The position numbers and the translations under genes are program-made. A DNA stretch of 64,000 nucleotides, taken from NCBI RefSeq assembly GCF_001577755.1, contig NZ_CP010776.1:2046001-2110000 (forward strand), in the 5' to 3' direction. Source of the stretch: Rufibacter sp. DG15C. GTDB lineage: Bacteria; Bacteroidota; Bacteroidia; Cytophagales; Hymenobacteraceae. Under the pieces are notes generated by a model. It saw only the letters and a program-made list of their open reading frames with translations, was not told where the DNA came from and did not search any database. Shown here in pieces: positions 41,298 to 49,510 of the stretch (its first letter is position 1; every line of letters starts with the position of its first letter).

Positions 41298-44200
41298 CTA
41301 TCTCACAATCTCCACCCAGCCTTTGGCGGTGTTGCCGGCGGTGTCTTTGAGAAGGTAAAAATACGTGCCCTCAGAAAGGTTGTCACCGGTCCAGTTCTGC
41401 TGATAGTCTTTGTTTTCATAGACTTGTTTGCCCCAGCGGTTGTACACGTTCAAAGACGTGGGCAGGCAGCTAAACCGCTGCACAAACGTGTCATTCACGC
41501 CGTCTGCGTTGGGCGTAAAAATGTTAGGCATCATGCCATTGACCACTATGATTTTGCCCAATTCGCGCTGTTCCTGGCAGCCATTGCCATAGAATACCGT
41601 GAGCTTGACGGTATAGGTGCCGGGCTGCAGGTAGGTGTGGGTAGGAAGCTTGTCAGTAGACGTGCCGCCGTCCCCAAATTCCCAGAGGTAAGTAGTGGCG
41701 CCGGTGGTGGTATTGGCAAAGACCGCATTGAAAGGCGCATACCCCGAGATGGCTGGATCATTCTGGCAGTCATTGGCCAAATCGGCTTGGATAACAGGCA
41801 CCGGCGAAACGGAAATTTTCTGCGTAGCAGCGGCTACGCAGCCTCCCTGGATGGTATACGTCACCTGCGTGGAGCCGGTAAAGGCGGGAGGCGGCGTGAA
41901 CACACCTGCGGGCGTAACGTATTTGCCGGTCCAGTTTCCGCCGGCAGGCGTAGCCGTTAACTGAATGGGCGTCACGCTGCCCGGACAGATGACAGGGTCT
42001 TTGCCGAGTTGTATTATGGGCGCTGGCAGTACTTGTATAGTCCTGGTCACGGTGCCGCAAAAGCCATTGGCGCCAGTGCTGGTGTACGTGATGATATGGT
42101 ACCCCACGCCCGCCGTCAAGGGAGAGAAGGTAGACCTTACGGCGCCGTCTACAGTAAACGTGCCGCCCGCCGGGCTCCCTTGCAAGGTGATGGTTTCCCC
42201 GTTCAAGCACATACTGGAGGGTATATCCAAGGTGTGAGGCACAGAGGCTGCTACTTTCATGACCATGGTGTTGGTCTTCACGCAGAGGTTAGTCCCCGCA
42301 ATGGTGGTGGTGTACGTGAGGATGTTGTCTCCGGTGAGGTTGATGTTGGGCGTAAAGTAATATTGCCCTGCCACCAATGAGACGCCCGGCCCAGTCCAGA
42401 AACCACCTGCCGGAAGTCCCTGCAACAACACGGGCGCATCTGCAGAGCACACCTGCCGGTCTGCCCCGGCGTTAGCCGAAGTCTGGAAGTCAAACTTAAA
42501 GGAGGCGTTGTTGCAGTTGGAGCTTTTGTTCAAGGCGCTGTACGTGTGCGCGCCCGGCGGTACCGGGAAATCACTGTAGCCGCCGCAACCACCGCAGACC
42601 GCTTGGTAGACAATGCCGCGGTTGTCAAAGCGGCTGGTGCCGCCGTCAACGTGTTCATTGGCAAATATGCCTCCGTAAAACGTGGCGTAGACCAAATCTT
42701 TGGCGTTAGGCGACAATTGCATCAGGTAAAAGTCACTGCCGTCTGTGGTAGGTTGAATGGCATCTGGCGTGGTGGGTAAACCAAACGTTCTACCATTACC
42801 ATAGCCCGCATTGGTCACGCCGCCCCAACCGCAGATAAAAATGCGTTCGCACTCGTCCACTAAAAACGCAGTGGGTGAAATGTCTATCAAAGCGCCGCCG
42901 GTCCCAAAAACTGTGGAGAGCAACGTGGTGTTAAGGTTGTTGTTGAGCTTGTGAATGAACTGCTTGCCGTTGGGTACGGTGTAGACATTGGCCGTGACAG
43001 GGTAATTGCCAGCCGTCTGCCCAAACAGATACACGTTCTCTTCAAAGTCTAGCTGTAAAAAATAGCTTTGGTCATAAGAAGACGTGCCTATAAAAGTGCC
43101 CGCCAGAATCTTGTCTCCTGCATTGGCAATCTTCACCACAAAGCCGTCTACTGAGCCGCTATTGGTGGGATGCAAGCCAGTGGCCGTGCCGGGTAAGGTA
43201 GTGCTGGTGGTGCCGCCTGCCACGTACACGTTTTTATTCTTGTCTAACTGGATGGAATAAGCCGCGTCTGTACCCTCGCCTCCATAAAAATTGGCCCAGA
43301 GCAGTTGGCTTAAGTTGGGCGAAAGCTTGCAGATGACCGCGTCATTGGTGCCGCCAAAGTACTGGTTCCGGAAGCCGTTCCTGGCCGGGAAATCGCTGGA
43401 GAAGGTGCTGGATGCGATGTACACGTTGCCTTCTGCGTCTGTGATGATGTCGCCGCGGTGCTGGTCTCCGTAGTTTTGCACCAACTCATTGCCATTGGGC
43501 CCGAAGGGATTCAGCAAACCGTCATTTTCTGTGCCGCCCAAAAACGTGGAGGCCACCAAGGTGCTGCCGTTGGAGCTTAACGTGGTGATGGCAATGTCTG
43601 AGCCTAGCTGGTAGTTGGGGTTGGCGCCGCTGCCCAAGGGTTTAATACGGGGGCCACCGTTAAAGCTCCGGTCAAAGGCGCTGGCAGACGTAGGAAAATC
43701 ATTGGAGCCCACACTAGAAAGAATCAAGAGCTCATCGTTGGCGTTGACTACCATGCTGTGAGGCACATCGGCTTTGCGGCCACCCAAATACGTAGCGTAC
43801 AACCTAGCGGCTGGGCCTGAGACTTCTGTGTTGTATTTGATGATGGCAATGTCTACGCTGTCTGCATAGTTCACCTGAAACGCCCCCGGCGACACCGGAT
43901 AGCCTGTCTTGAACGCAATGCCCCCAGAGTACATGTGGCCCTGGCTGTCATAGGTGGCGGTAAATCCCCAGTTGTCGGCGGTAGAGCCAGTAAAGGAGGA
44001 GAAAATCACCACCGGGTCAATCACCAAGGGGAGCTTCTGGTTATAACCCTCCGGGAACTGGAAGGAAACCGTGTTCTCCTTTAACACAAACGCACAGGGT
44101 ACGTCTTGGCGCTGGCCATTGACTAGTTGATAAGCTACAGGTTTCTGCTCGGTTACATCTCCTACGGTGGTAGAGATCACCAAATTGCCGTCCTGGAGTT

Positions 44201-44822
44201 TGACCTGCGAAGCGCCGCTATATTTCATCTTTATCTTATTAGCCGAGGCACCCGCCGCCAGATAGAAGTCATATTTAAGCTTTCCGCCTTTTTCATACAA
44301 GGCCAGGTCAATGCCTTGGTATAGGTTCTGGTAGTCTACCTTCCTGAATCCCTGGGCCGCTTTTCCCCATCTAGAAGGGTCATTGCCTGTAAAGTAGTTT
44401 CGGGTGCCGGGCGTAGGGTCTTGGCCATTAACCTGTGGTCCTGTTTTGGCGCCTTCAAACGTGACCGTGTACGAATGGCCTTTTACTTGTTCCTCCTCGT
44501 CAGAAAGAGGTTCAGGTGCTTTTTTAGTGGTCTTTTTTGCCTTGTCGGCATGGCCGTGGCCTAGGGTTTTGGCGTCATAGAGCGTGTACACAAAGCCGGT
44601 GTTCTGTAAAAAGAGTCGGCCGCCCGGTACTTCCGCTGAAAACTGTACCTGCTTGGGCCATTGGCCTTTGTTTTCCACAAACTCCAGAGAACGGTTGTCT
44701 GTGTTGGGTGCGTCGGGTTGAACGGCAAAGGGAACCGGAGGCGTGGTAGGCGAAGGAGAAGGTGCCCAAGCAAGCGTCTGCCAGAATAAATTGAAAATGG
44801 ATAGGAGGGAGAACAGTTGCAT
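41298..44822 (-). CDS. Large secreted SBBP-repeat protein with PKD domain and gliding-motility-type T9SS C-terminus
   Basis: An 1174-residue protein with an N-terminal signal (MQLFSLLSIFNLFWQTLAWA). Residues about 45-270 resemble the DUF7948-type domain that precedes SBBP repeats (FVENKGQWPKQVQFSAEVPGGRLFLQNTGFVYTLYD). Beta-propeller SBBP repeats follow (ATYLGGRKADVPHSMVVNANDELLILSS, STFLGGTENDG, ANFYGGEGTDAAYSIQLDKNKNVYVAGGT). Several Ig/PKD-like domains come next, the last being YLWEFGDGGTSTDKLPTHTYLQPGTYTVKLTV. The end PNIFTPNADGVNDTFVQRF ... NRWGKQVYENKDYQQNWTGDNLSEGTYFYLL is the gliding-motility-associated (type B) sorting domain. Exported by the type IX system; probably a surface adhesin or matrix protein. 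Confidence 0.93.
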   Translation of the reverse strand: MQLFSLLSIFNLFWQTLAWAPSPSPTTPPVPFAVQPDAPNTDNRSLEFVENKGQWPKQVQFSAEVPGGRLFLQNTGFVYTLYDAKTLGHGHADKAKKTTKKAPEPLSDEEEQVKGHSYTVTFEGAKTGPQVNGQDPTPGTRNYFTGNDPSRWGKAAQGFRKVDYQNLYQGIDLALYEKGGKLKYDFYLAAGASANKIKMKYSGASQVKLQDGNLVISTTVGDVTEQKPVAYQLVNGQRQDVPCAFVLKENTVSFQFPEGYNQKLPLVIDPVVIFSSFTGSTADNWGFTATYDSQGHMYSGGIAFKTGYPVSPGAFQVNYADSVDIAIIKYNTEVSGPAARLYATYLGGRKADVPHSMVVNANDELLILSSVGSNDFPTSASAFDRSFNGGPRIKPLGSGANPNYQLGSDIAITTLSSNGSTLVASTFLGGTENDGLLNPFGPNGNELVQNYGDQHRGDIITDAEGNVYIASSTFSSDFPARNGFRNQYFGGTNDAVICKLSPNLSQLLWANFYGGEGTDAAYSIQLDKNKNVYVAGGTTSTTLPGTATGLHPTNSGSVDGFVVKIANAGDKILAGTFIGTSSYDQSYFLQLDFEENVYLFGQTAGNYPVTANVYTVPNGKQFIHKLNNNLNTTLLSTVFGTGGALIDISPTAFLVDECERIFICGWGGVTNAGYGNGRTFGLPTTPDAIQPTTDGSDFYLMQLSPNAKDLVYATFYGGIFANEHVDGGTSRFDNRGIVYQAVCGGCGGYSDFPVPPGAHTYSALNKSSNCNNASFKFDFQTSANAGADRQVCSADAPVLLQGLPAGGFWTGPGVSLVAGQYYFTPNINLTGDNILTYTTTIAGTNLCVKTNTMVMKVAASVPHTLDIPSSMCLNGETITLQGSPAGGTFTVDGAVRSTFSPLTAGVGYHIITYTSTGANGFCGTVTRTIQVLPAPIIQLGKDPVICPGSVTPIQLTATPAGGNWTGKYVTPAGVFTPPPAFTGSTQVTYTIQGGCVAAATQKISVSPVPVIQADLANDCQNDPAISGYAPFNAVFANTTTGATTYLWEFGDGGTSTDKLPTHTYLQPGTYTVKLTVFYGNGCQEQRELGKIIVVNGMMPNIFTPNADGVNDTFVQRFSCLPTSLNVYNRWGKQVYENKDYQQNWTGDNLSEGTYFYLLKDTAGNTAKGWVEIVR

Positions 44823-44884
44823 AGCCAGAATAAGGTCTGGCTAAAATAATCTAATTTGAGGATATTCTTAGAATTTTTTGTCTT

Positions 44885-44922
44885 CGTTTTTGGCCTGTTT
44901 TCTATAAAACAGGCCAAAAACG
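44885..44922. repeat. 38-bp palindromic element, copy 18
   Basis: Essentially the consensus, 17-bp arms with the centre CTAT. Located in the 5' region of the SBBP gene and 20 bases after the YfiT-like gene stop. Confidence 0.95.
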
Positions 44923-44942
44923 AAGACCTTATATAACAGGCC

Positions 44943-45488
44943 TTACCAGCCCATTCTGGTTTTCAAGGTAGTGATGTGCGCCAAATGGTGCCGGCTATGC
45001 CAATCGTACATGCCCACCGTCTGGAACAGAAACATCTCGCCGCCTTCTGGGTGCACAAACGTGCGGTGCCACTGCGGGAAGGTCATGGAGCGCAACAGCA
45101 ACACCCACCGCTGGTGCAGGGCATCTAGCAACTGCAGGGAGCTTTGGATGGGTGCGGTCTGCGCGTCTGGCAGTTGGGCCCAGCCGTTTTCATCATAAGG
45201 TTTTATGACGGGGCGCTCCTCGGTTAAAGCCAGCCTGAAACGCGTGTAGCTGTTCATGTGGCTGTCTGGCAGGTGGTGCACCACTTGTCTGATTGTCCAG
45301 CCGCCTGGGCGGTAGGGCGTATCTAACTGTTCATCTGTGAGGCCTTCTACAGCGGCGCGCAGCTGGGCCGGCAGGTCAGCGATGACGTCAATGGATTTCT
45401 GGGTGAGCGCAGTCTGGTACACAGACGGGTATTCAAACCGACCGACAGGGAAACGGAGTTGTTCAAGAGAAAGGGTAGTTGTTTCCAT
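44943..45488 (-). CDS. YfiT/DinB-type putative metal-dependent thiol transferase
   Basis: A 181-residue four-helix-bundle protein. The N-terminus LRFPVGRFEYPSVYQTALTQKSIDVIADLPAQLRAAVEGLTDEQLDTPYRPGGWTIRQVVHHLPDSHMNSY is the classic YfiT pattern. The three-His metal site is His71/72 in VVHHLPDSH and His164, His168 and/or His171 in YDWHSRHHLAHI. Related Bacillus proteins are bacillithiol transferases (detoxification); several Bacteroidota also make bacillithiol, but that is not shown here. Cytoplasmic. It is divergent from the Fpg/Nei glycosylase gene. Confidence 0.9.
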   Translation of the reverse strand: METTTLSLEQLRFPVGRFEYPSVYQTALTQKSIDVIADLPAQLRAAVEGLTDEQLDTPYRPGGWTIRQVVHHLPDSHMNSYTRFRLALTEERPVIKPYDENGWAQLPDAQTAPIQSSLQLLDALHQRWVLLLRSMTFPQWHRTFVHPEGGEMFLFQTVGMYDWHSRHHLAHITTLKTRMGW

Positions 45489-45656
45489 ACACGCAAAGCT
45501 TAAGAGTTTATCAAATTTACCAAAATACCACTAGCTCCCCTATGCCCCAAGCTTATATTTATGTGCGTATTTCTACTGATTTTTAGAGGTAGGTGCCTTG
45601 GTTGGGAGAAGATTCTGATAACCAATCCACTGCCTTGTTGGTTAAAGTGAAGAGGC

Positions 45657-45694
45657 CGTTTTTAGGCTCTTTTCCAGAAAACAGGCCAAAAACG
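45657..45694. repeat. 38-bp palindromic element, copy 19
   Basis: Ends 13 bases before the Fpg/Nei glycosylase start codon, so it lies in the leader. Right arm consensus; left arm TTTTTAGGCTC. Confidence 0.9.
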
Positions 45695-45707
45695 ATTCCC
45701 TAGCCCT

Positions 45708-46526
45708 ATGCCAGAACTACCCGAAGTAGAGACCTACAGAAGATTCATTGAGGAGACCAGCCTGCACCAATCCATTGCCGAAGTAGACGTGCAGGACCCT
45801 AGACGCCAGCTGCAGGTAGACTTGGACGAGTTCAGAAAGGCGTTGATAGGGCACGCCTTTACGGGTACGCACCGGCTAGGCAAGCAGCTTTTTCTGTTCA
45901 CTGATCACGGAGCGGTGGTGACCATGCACTTCGGGATGACCGGTGATGTGGCGTATTATAAGGACGAGGCCGAGACACCCCGTTTTGCCAGAGCGGTATT
46001 CATCTTTCAGAATGGGTTCAGGTTTGCGTTCATAGACTCCCGAAAATTTGGCAGGATTGGTTTGACTTCTAGTGTAGAGGCGTTCCAGAGACAGAAGAAA
46101 CTAGGACCAGATGCCTTGACCATCACCGCAGAGGAGCTTGCCAAAGGGTTGGCCAAGAAGAAAGGAGTACTCAAATCCCTGCTCTTGGACCAGCGCATTA
46201 CACCCGGCGTAGGCAACTGGATAGCCGATGAGGTTTTGTTTCAGGCCAAACTGCACCCAGAAAGAAGGGCTGATACCCTCACTTCAGAAGAGATAAACCG
46301 CTTGGCCGCTGCCATTAGGAGTGTACTAGAAACCGCCGTAAGCGCAGAGGCCATTTACCGCGACTTCCCCGTACATTACCTTATCCACGCGCGTGAATGG
46401 GATGAACGTCCTTCGGGCGGAGCCCAAGATGCGCATTTGCACTGCCCGCATTGCCAGACCAAGATTGAGAAGGAGTATGTGGGCGGCCGGGCTACCTACT
46501 TCTGCCCGAGGTGCCAGCAACTGTAG
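45708..46526 (+). CDS. Fpg/Nei family DNA glycosylase
   Basis: A 272-residue bifunctional base-excision repair enzyme. MPELPEVETYRR gives the catalytic N-terminal Pro2 and Glu3. The second conserved block is HRLGKQLFLFTDHGAVVTMHFGMTGD. The helix-two-turn-helix segment has PGVGNWIADEVLFQAKLHPERRAD with the conserved Asn. The C-terminal zinc finger is CPHCQTKIEKEYVGGRATYFCPRCQQL with four cysteines. It removes oxidised purines such as 8-oxoguanine, or oxidised pyrimidines, and nicks the AP site. Whether it is strictly MutM or a Nei-like paralogue is not settled by eye. The start is fixed because Pro2 is catalytic. Confidence 0.95.
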   Translation: MPELPEVETYRRFIEETSLHQSIAEVDVQDPRRQLQVDLDEFRKALIGHAFTGTHRLGKQLFLFTDHGAVVTMHFGMTGDVAYYKDEAETPRFARAVFIFQNGFRFAFIDSRKFGRIGLTSSVEAFQRQKKLGPDALTITAEELAKGLAKKKGVLKSLLLDQRITPGVGNWIADEVLFQAKLHPERRADTLTSEEINRLAAAIRSVLETAVSAEAIYRDFPVHYLIHAREWDERPSGGAQDAHLHCPHCQTKIEKEYVGGRATYFCPRCQQL

Positions 46527-46580
46527 TCATCCATTAAGTAACGCCGTGGTACATCAAAAACAAATGAGCTTGTACACGGG

Positions 46581-47036
46581 CTATTGGGCCTTTGCGCCCT
46601 GGGTCTTGAGCCAAGCCAACAACTGCTGTTTCTGCGGCTCTGAGAGGCGGGCGTTGGCGTGGATAAGCGTATAAGAGGACAAAGGCATTTCCCCTTCTGC
46701 CACTAACTCATAGCTTTCATCTAATTTGTGCGCGGCTCTTTTGGCGGTATAGTTTCCCCATTCAGAAAAGTTGAGCTCGTCACGTCCTTCATTTATATGC
46801 CGCTTCACCCACCAAGAGACCGGAGCTACGTTGGTGTACCAAGGGTAAGTGGTATGGTTGGAATGGCAATCATAGCAAGAAGCTTTGAGTATATGGGCTA
46901 CTTCTTGCGGTGGGTTTTTGAGCGTGATAAAATCCTGGGCCGGGTCTGCGGGCGGGTTGGTTTTATCTATCCTGATGAATTGGATAAGGACCAGCAGCCC
47001 TACAATAGCCCAGAGAATCTTGGTTTTCGTTTTCAT
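46581..47036 (-). CDS. Haem-binding domain-containing (PF14376-like) membrane-anchored protein
   Basis: A 151-residue protein with one N-terminal helix (ILWAIVGLLVLIQFIRI) and a single c-type haem motif CYDCH at residues about 54-58, in the context VAHILKASCYDCHSNHTTYPWYTNVAPVSWWVKRHINEGRDELNFSEWG, which is the family signature. The C-terminus has MPLSSYTLIHANARLSEPQKQQLLAWL, where a Met or His could be the second axial ligand. It is an exported cytochrome-like protein often found near heme-copper or stress genes. The start is placed at the second Met, which leaves MKTKTK directly before the helix. Electron partner unknown. Confidence 0.9.
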   Translation of the reverse strand: MKTKTKILWAIVGLLVLIQFIRIDKTNPPADPAQDFITLKNPPQEVAHILKASCYDCHSNHTTYPWYTNVAPVSWWVKRHINEGRDELNFSEWGNYTAKRAAHKLDESYELVAEGEMPLSSYTLIHANARLSEPQKQQLLAWLKTQGAKAQ

Positions 47037-47110
47037 GGAGAAAGACATTAACTAACATTAAGTTAAGGAAAAGCAGCACAAATCTTTCTTAGCCAAAATA
47101 GAAGCTGTTA

Positions 47111-47146
47111 GTTTTAGCCTCTTTTCTGGAAAGGAGGCTAAAAACG
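47111..47146. repeat. 38-bp palindromic element, copy 20
   Basis: Stem TTTTAGCCTCTTTTC / GAAAGGAGGCTAAAA has two paired changes relative to consensus (A/T and C/G). Located between the haem-binding gene start and the tamL stop. Confidence 0.9.
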
Positions 47147-47173
47147 ACGGTGGCGCTGTTTTTAATTCATCTC

Positions 47174-49510
47174 TTAGAATGGATAGCCAATGGCTAGGTT
47201 CAAGACACCGTTCCCAAACAAGCCGCCGCTGGTTGGGCGTTTGGTGTTGATGTAGTTGGGGTCGCGTAGGGGGTAGGCTAGGTCCAGGCGTATCACAAAG
47301 AACTGCACGTCTATGCGCATGCCGGCGCCGGCGCCTATGGCCAGCTGGCTCATGAAGTTGCCGCCAAACTCTCCGCCGGGGCGGTCCGGGTCCTCGTCAT
47401 ACAACCACACGTTCCCGGCGTCCAAAAACACTGCGCCTTTTAAGTACGGGTCCATGAGCGGAAACCGGAACTCAGCATTGCCCTCCAACCTAATGTCACC
47501 GGTCTGGTCAAAGAAGGAAAAAGTGCGGCTGGGGTCTTCTGGATTGATGTCCTTGCTGGGGTCAAAAACACCGGGGCCAATGCTGCGGGCCGGGAACGCC
47601 CTGATGCTGTTAGGGCCGCCAATGCCGTATTGTTTAATGTACGGCAGCACCTTAGAGTTACCATAAGGAATCCCCACACCACCCAATAAGCGCGTAGCCA
47701 ACACCAGCTTGTCTGTGATGTTAAAGTAATAGCGCGTCTCTAAATCTGTTTTAACATACTGAGAGATGGCTTGCCCGCCCAGCGTGTTAGGGAATTCTGG
47801 GTCTGCCGGGCGTTTGTTCTTGGCCCTAAAGAAGAGTCCCCACAAACCACCAGACAAGTCTAAGCCCGGGCTGATGTAGAACTGGTGGGTTCGGTTGGCA
47901 ATACCTTGGGTGTTGAACACCAAGCGGTAGTTACCGCCCAAGATGAACTGCTGTTCAAAGGAGCGGGCCAGGAACGGTCGGTTTCTGAGGATTTCGGCGA
48001 AGGCCTCACTGGTGTCTGCCAACTGGGCAAACTGCACCTGTATGGGGTTGATGACAAACTCGGTGGTGGCAAATTGCTTCCAGGTGTAGCCGTACTCAAA
48101 ATTGAAGGAGTTCTGCTGGAAGAAATCGCGCCGGTCAATGTACCGGAACCCCAGCCTGAAACTGGTTCTGGGCTGGTACATACTGGAGGAAATCCTAATG
48201 CCAAACGGCGAGATGATCCTGGGAATATGCAACTCAGTATCAGCACCAATCTCATAGGACGTCAAGCCCGTCCGGGACGTGTCTCCACTAATTTGTGACT
48301 CAAAAGAGCCCACCAGGTTCAACAATAACAGCTCGGCACCCTTAAACGCGTTGCGGTTCCTGAAGCTGACGGTAATGCCCGGCCCGGCAAAGCCGTTGGA
48401 TTTTTGCACCGTCTGCACCTCTGCCCTGATGGATTTCTTTTTGGCTTGGGTTAACAGGATAGAGGCGTTCAGTAAGCCGCCGCGACCTACAGAATCACGT
48501 GGGTCAAAACGTACCTCGGTGAACTTGAACGTGCCCAGGTCCATGAGGCGGTTAATGGTCTGCAAGTGCTTTTTGCGGCTATACAGTTCTCCGTTTTTGA
48601 TGAAAACTGCATTGAGAATGGAACGGGCCGTGAACGTCTCCTCATCTGGATAATATTTGTACTCCTGGTACTGGACCGGCTTTTCCATTCTAAGCGTGTC
48701 GCCCAGGGAGTAATCTGAATACACCGAAACAGACTGGTAGCGGTAGGGAATGAGGGCTTTGGTAGGCGCCGTTTCCTTTACGCGCAGGTAGATGTTAACC
48801 TTGTTGTTGAGGGTGCTGTCTACGTGGAAGATGAGGTAGTCTTCGTCAAAAAAGAAAAAGCCCTCTTCTTTCATGATGCCGTCAATGCGCAGGCGCTCGG
48901 CAATCATGTTCTGCAGGTCATAGGGTTCTCCGGGTTTCAGCAGGCTTTGCGGCTCAGTTTTCCGGATGGCTATGGCCAGGCTGTCAGTGCCCTGCGGGAA
49001 CTGAATCTTCTCTATTAGATACTGCTTAACTACCGTGGCCGTGTAGTTGACGCTGGCCATTTTACGCTTGCTGGTGCTGTCTACCTGGTACTCCAAAGAC
49101 GGCCTGAAATACCCTTTGTTGTAAAGACGGTTGGTCATCTGGCCCTGCACCTTGGTTGGGTCAGCCTCGCTTAAAAGCACCGGTGGCTCACCCAGGCGGG
49201 TCTTTATCCATTTGGCAATGCCTTTGTTTTCTTTATTACCGCCAAAGGCATTGTAAATCCAGAGCTTGGGACGAAGGCCAAAAAAAGAACTGTTGGGCTG
49301 GGGCCTGATGGCGGCGGCCAGTTCTCCCTCTAAGTCTTTGGTCTTGGTGTCTGGGTTGTCAGACTTGACGGTGATGTTGCCCCCAATATAGAGGTAGTCT
49401 CCCTTCGGCACGCTCTTGGTACTACTGCAACCAGAAGCGAACGTGAGTAGGAAAAGAAGCATCCCAACAACTAGGGAAGAAGCAGAGGACTTAGGTAGAG
49501 GCGCTATCAT
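47174..49510 (-). CDS. tamL: TamL, BamA/TamA-family outer-membrane lipoprotein
   Basis: A 778-residue Omp85-family protein with a lipoprotein signal (SLVVGMLLFLLTFASGC, lipid Cys28), which sets it apart from proteobacterial TamA. The N-terminal half consists of POTRA-type repeats (VKQYLIEKIQFPQGTDSLAIAIRK, QTINRLMDLGTFKFTEVRFD). From about residue 390 the C-terminal barrel follows, with GGPNSIRAFPARSIGPG (the conserved RGF/Y-type loop near 630) and a final AIGYPF. Together with TamB it forms a translocation and assembly module for outer-membrane proteins or lipid transport. The ATG overlaps the tamB stop by one base (TAATG), so translation is coupled. Confidence 0.93.
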   Translation of the reverse strand: MIAPLPKSSASSLVVGMLLFLLTFASGCSSTKSVPKGDYLYIGGNITVKSDNPDTKTKDLEGELAAAIRPQPNSSFFGLRPKLWIYNAFGGNKENKGIAKWIKTRLGEPPVLLSEADPTKVQGQMTNRLYNKGYFRPSLEYQVDSTSKRKMASVNYTATVVKQYLIEKIQFPQGTDSLAIAIRKTEPQSLLKPGEPYDLQNMIAERLRIDGIMKEEGFFFFDEDYLIFHVDSTLNNKVNIYLRVKETAPTKALIPYRYQSVSVYSDYSLGDTLRMEKPVQYQEYKYYPDEETFTARSILNAVFIKNGELYSRKKHLQTINRLMDLGTFKFTEVRFDPRDSVGRGGLLNASILLTQAKKKSIRAEVQTVQKSNGFAGPGITVSFRNRNAFKGAELLLLNLVGSFESQISGDTSRTGLTSYEIGADTELHIPRIISPFGIRISSSMYQPRTSFRLGFRYIDRRDFFQQNSFNFEYGYTWKQFATTEFVINPIQVQFAQLADTSEAFAEILRNRPFLARSFEQQFILGGNYRLVFNTQGIANRTHQFYISPGLDLSGGLWGLFFRAKNKRPADPEFPNTLGGQAISQYVKTDLETRYYFNITDKLVLATRLLGGVGIPYGNSKVLPYIKQYGIGGPNSIRAFPARSIGPGVFDPSKDINPEDPSRTFSFFDQTGDIRLEGNAEFRFPLMDPYLKGAVFLDAGNVWLYDEDPDRPGGEFGGNFMSQLAIGAGAGMRIDVQFFVIRLDLAYPLRDPNYINTKRPTSGGLFGNGVLNLAIGYPF

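Noticed and set aside
41283-41960. 225-residue frame antisense to the SBBP protein C-terminus
   Set aside because: The sense strand encodes a clear gliding-motility sorting domain, and the antisense has none.
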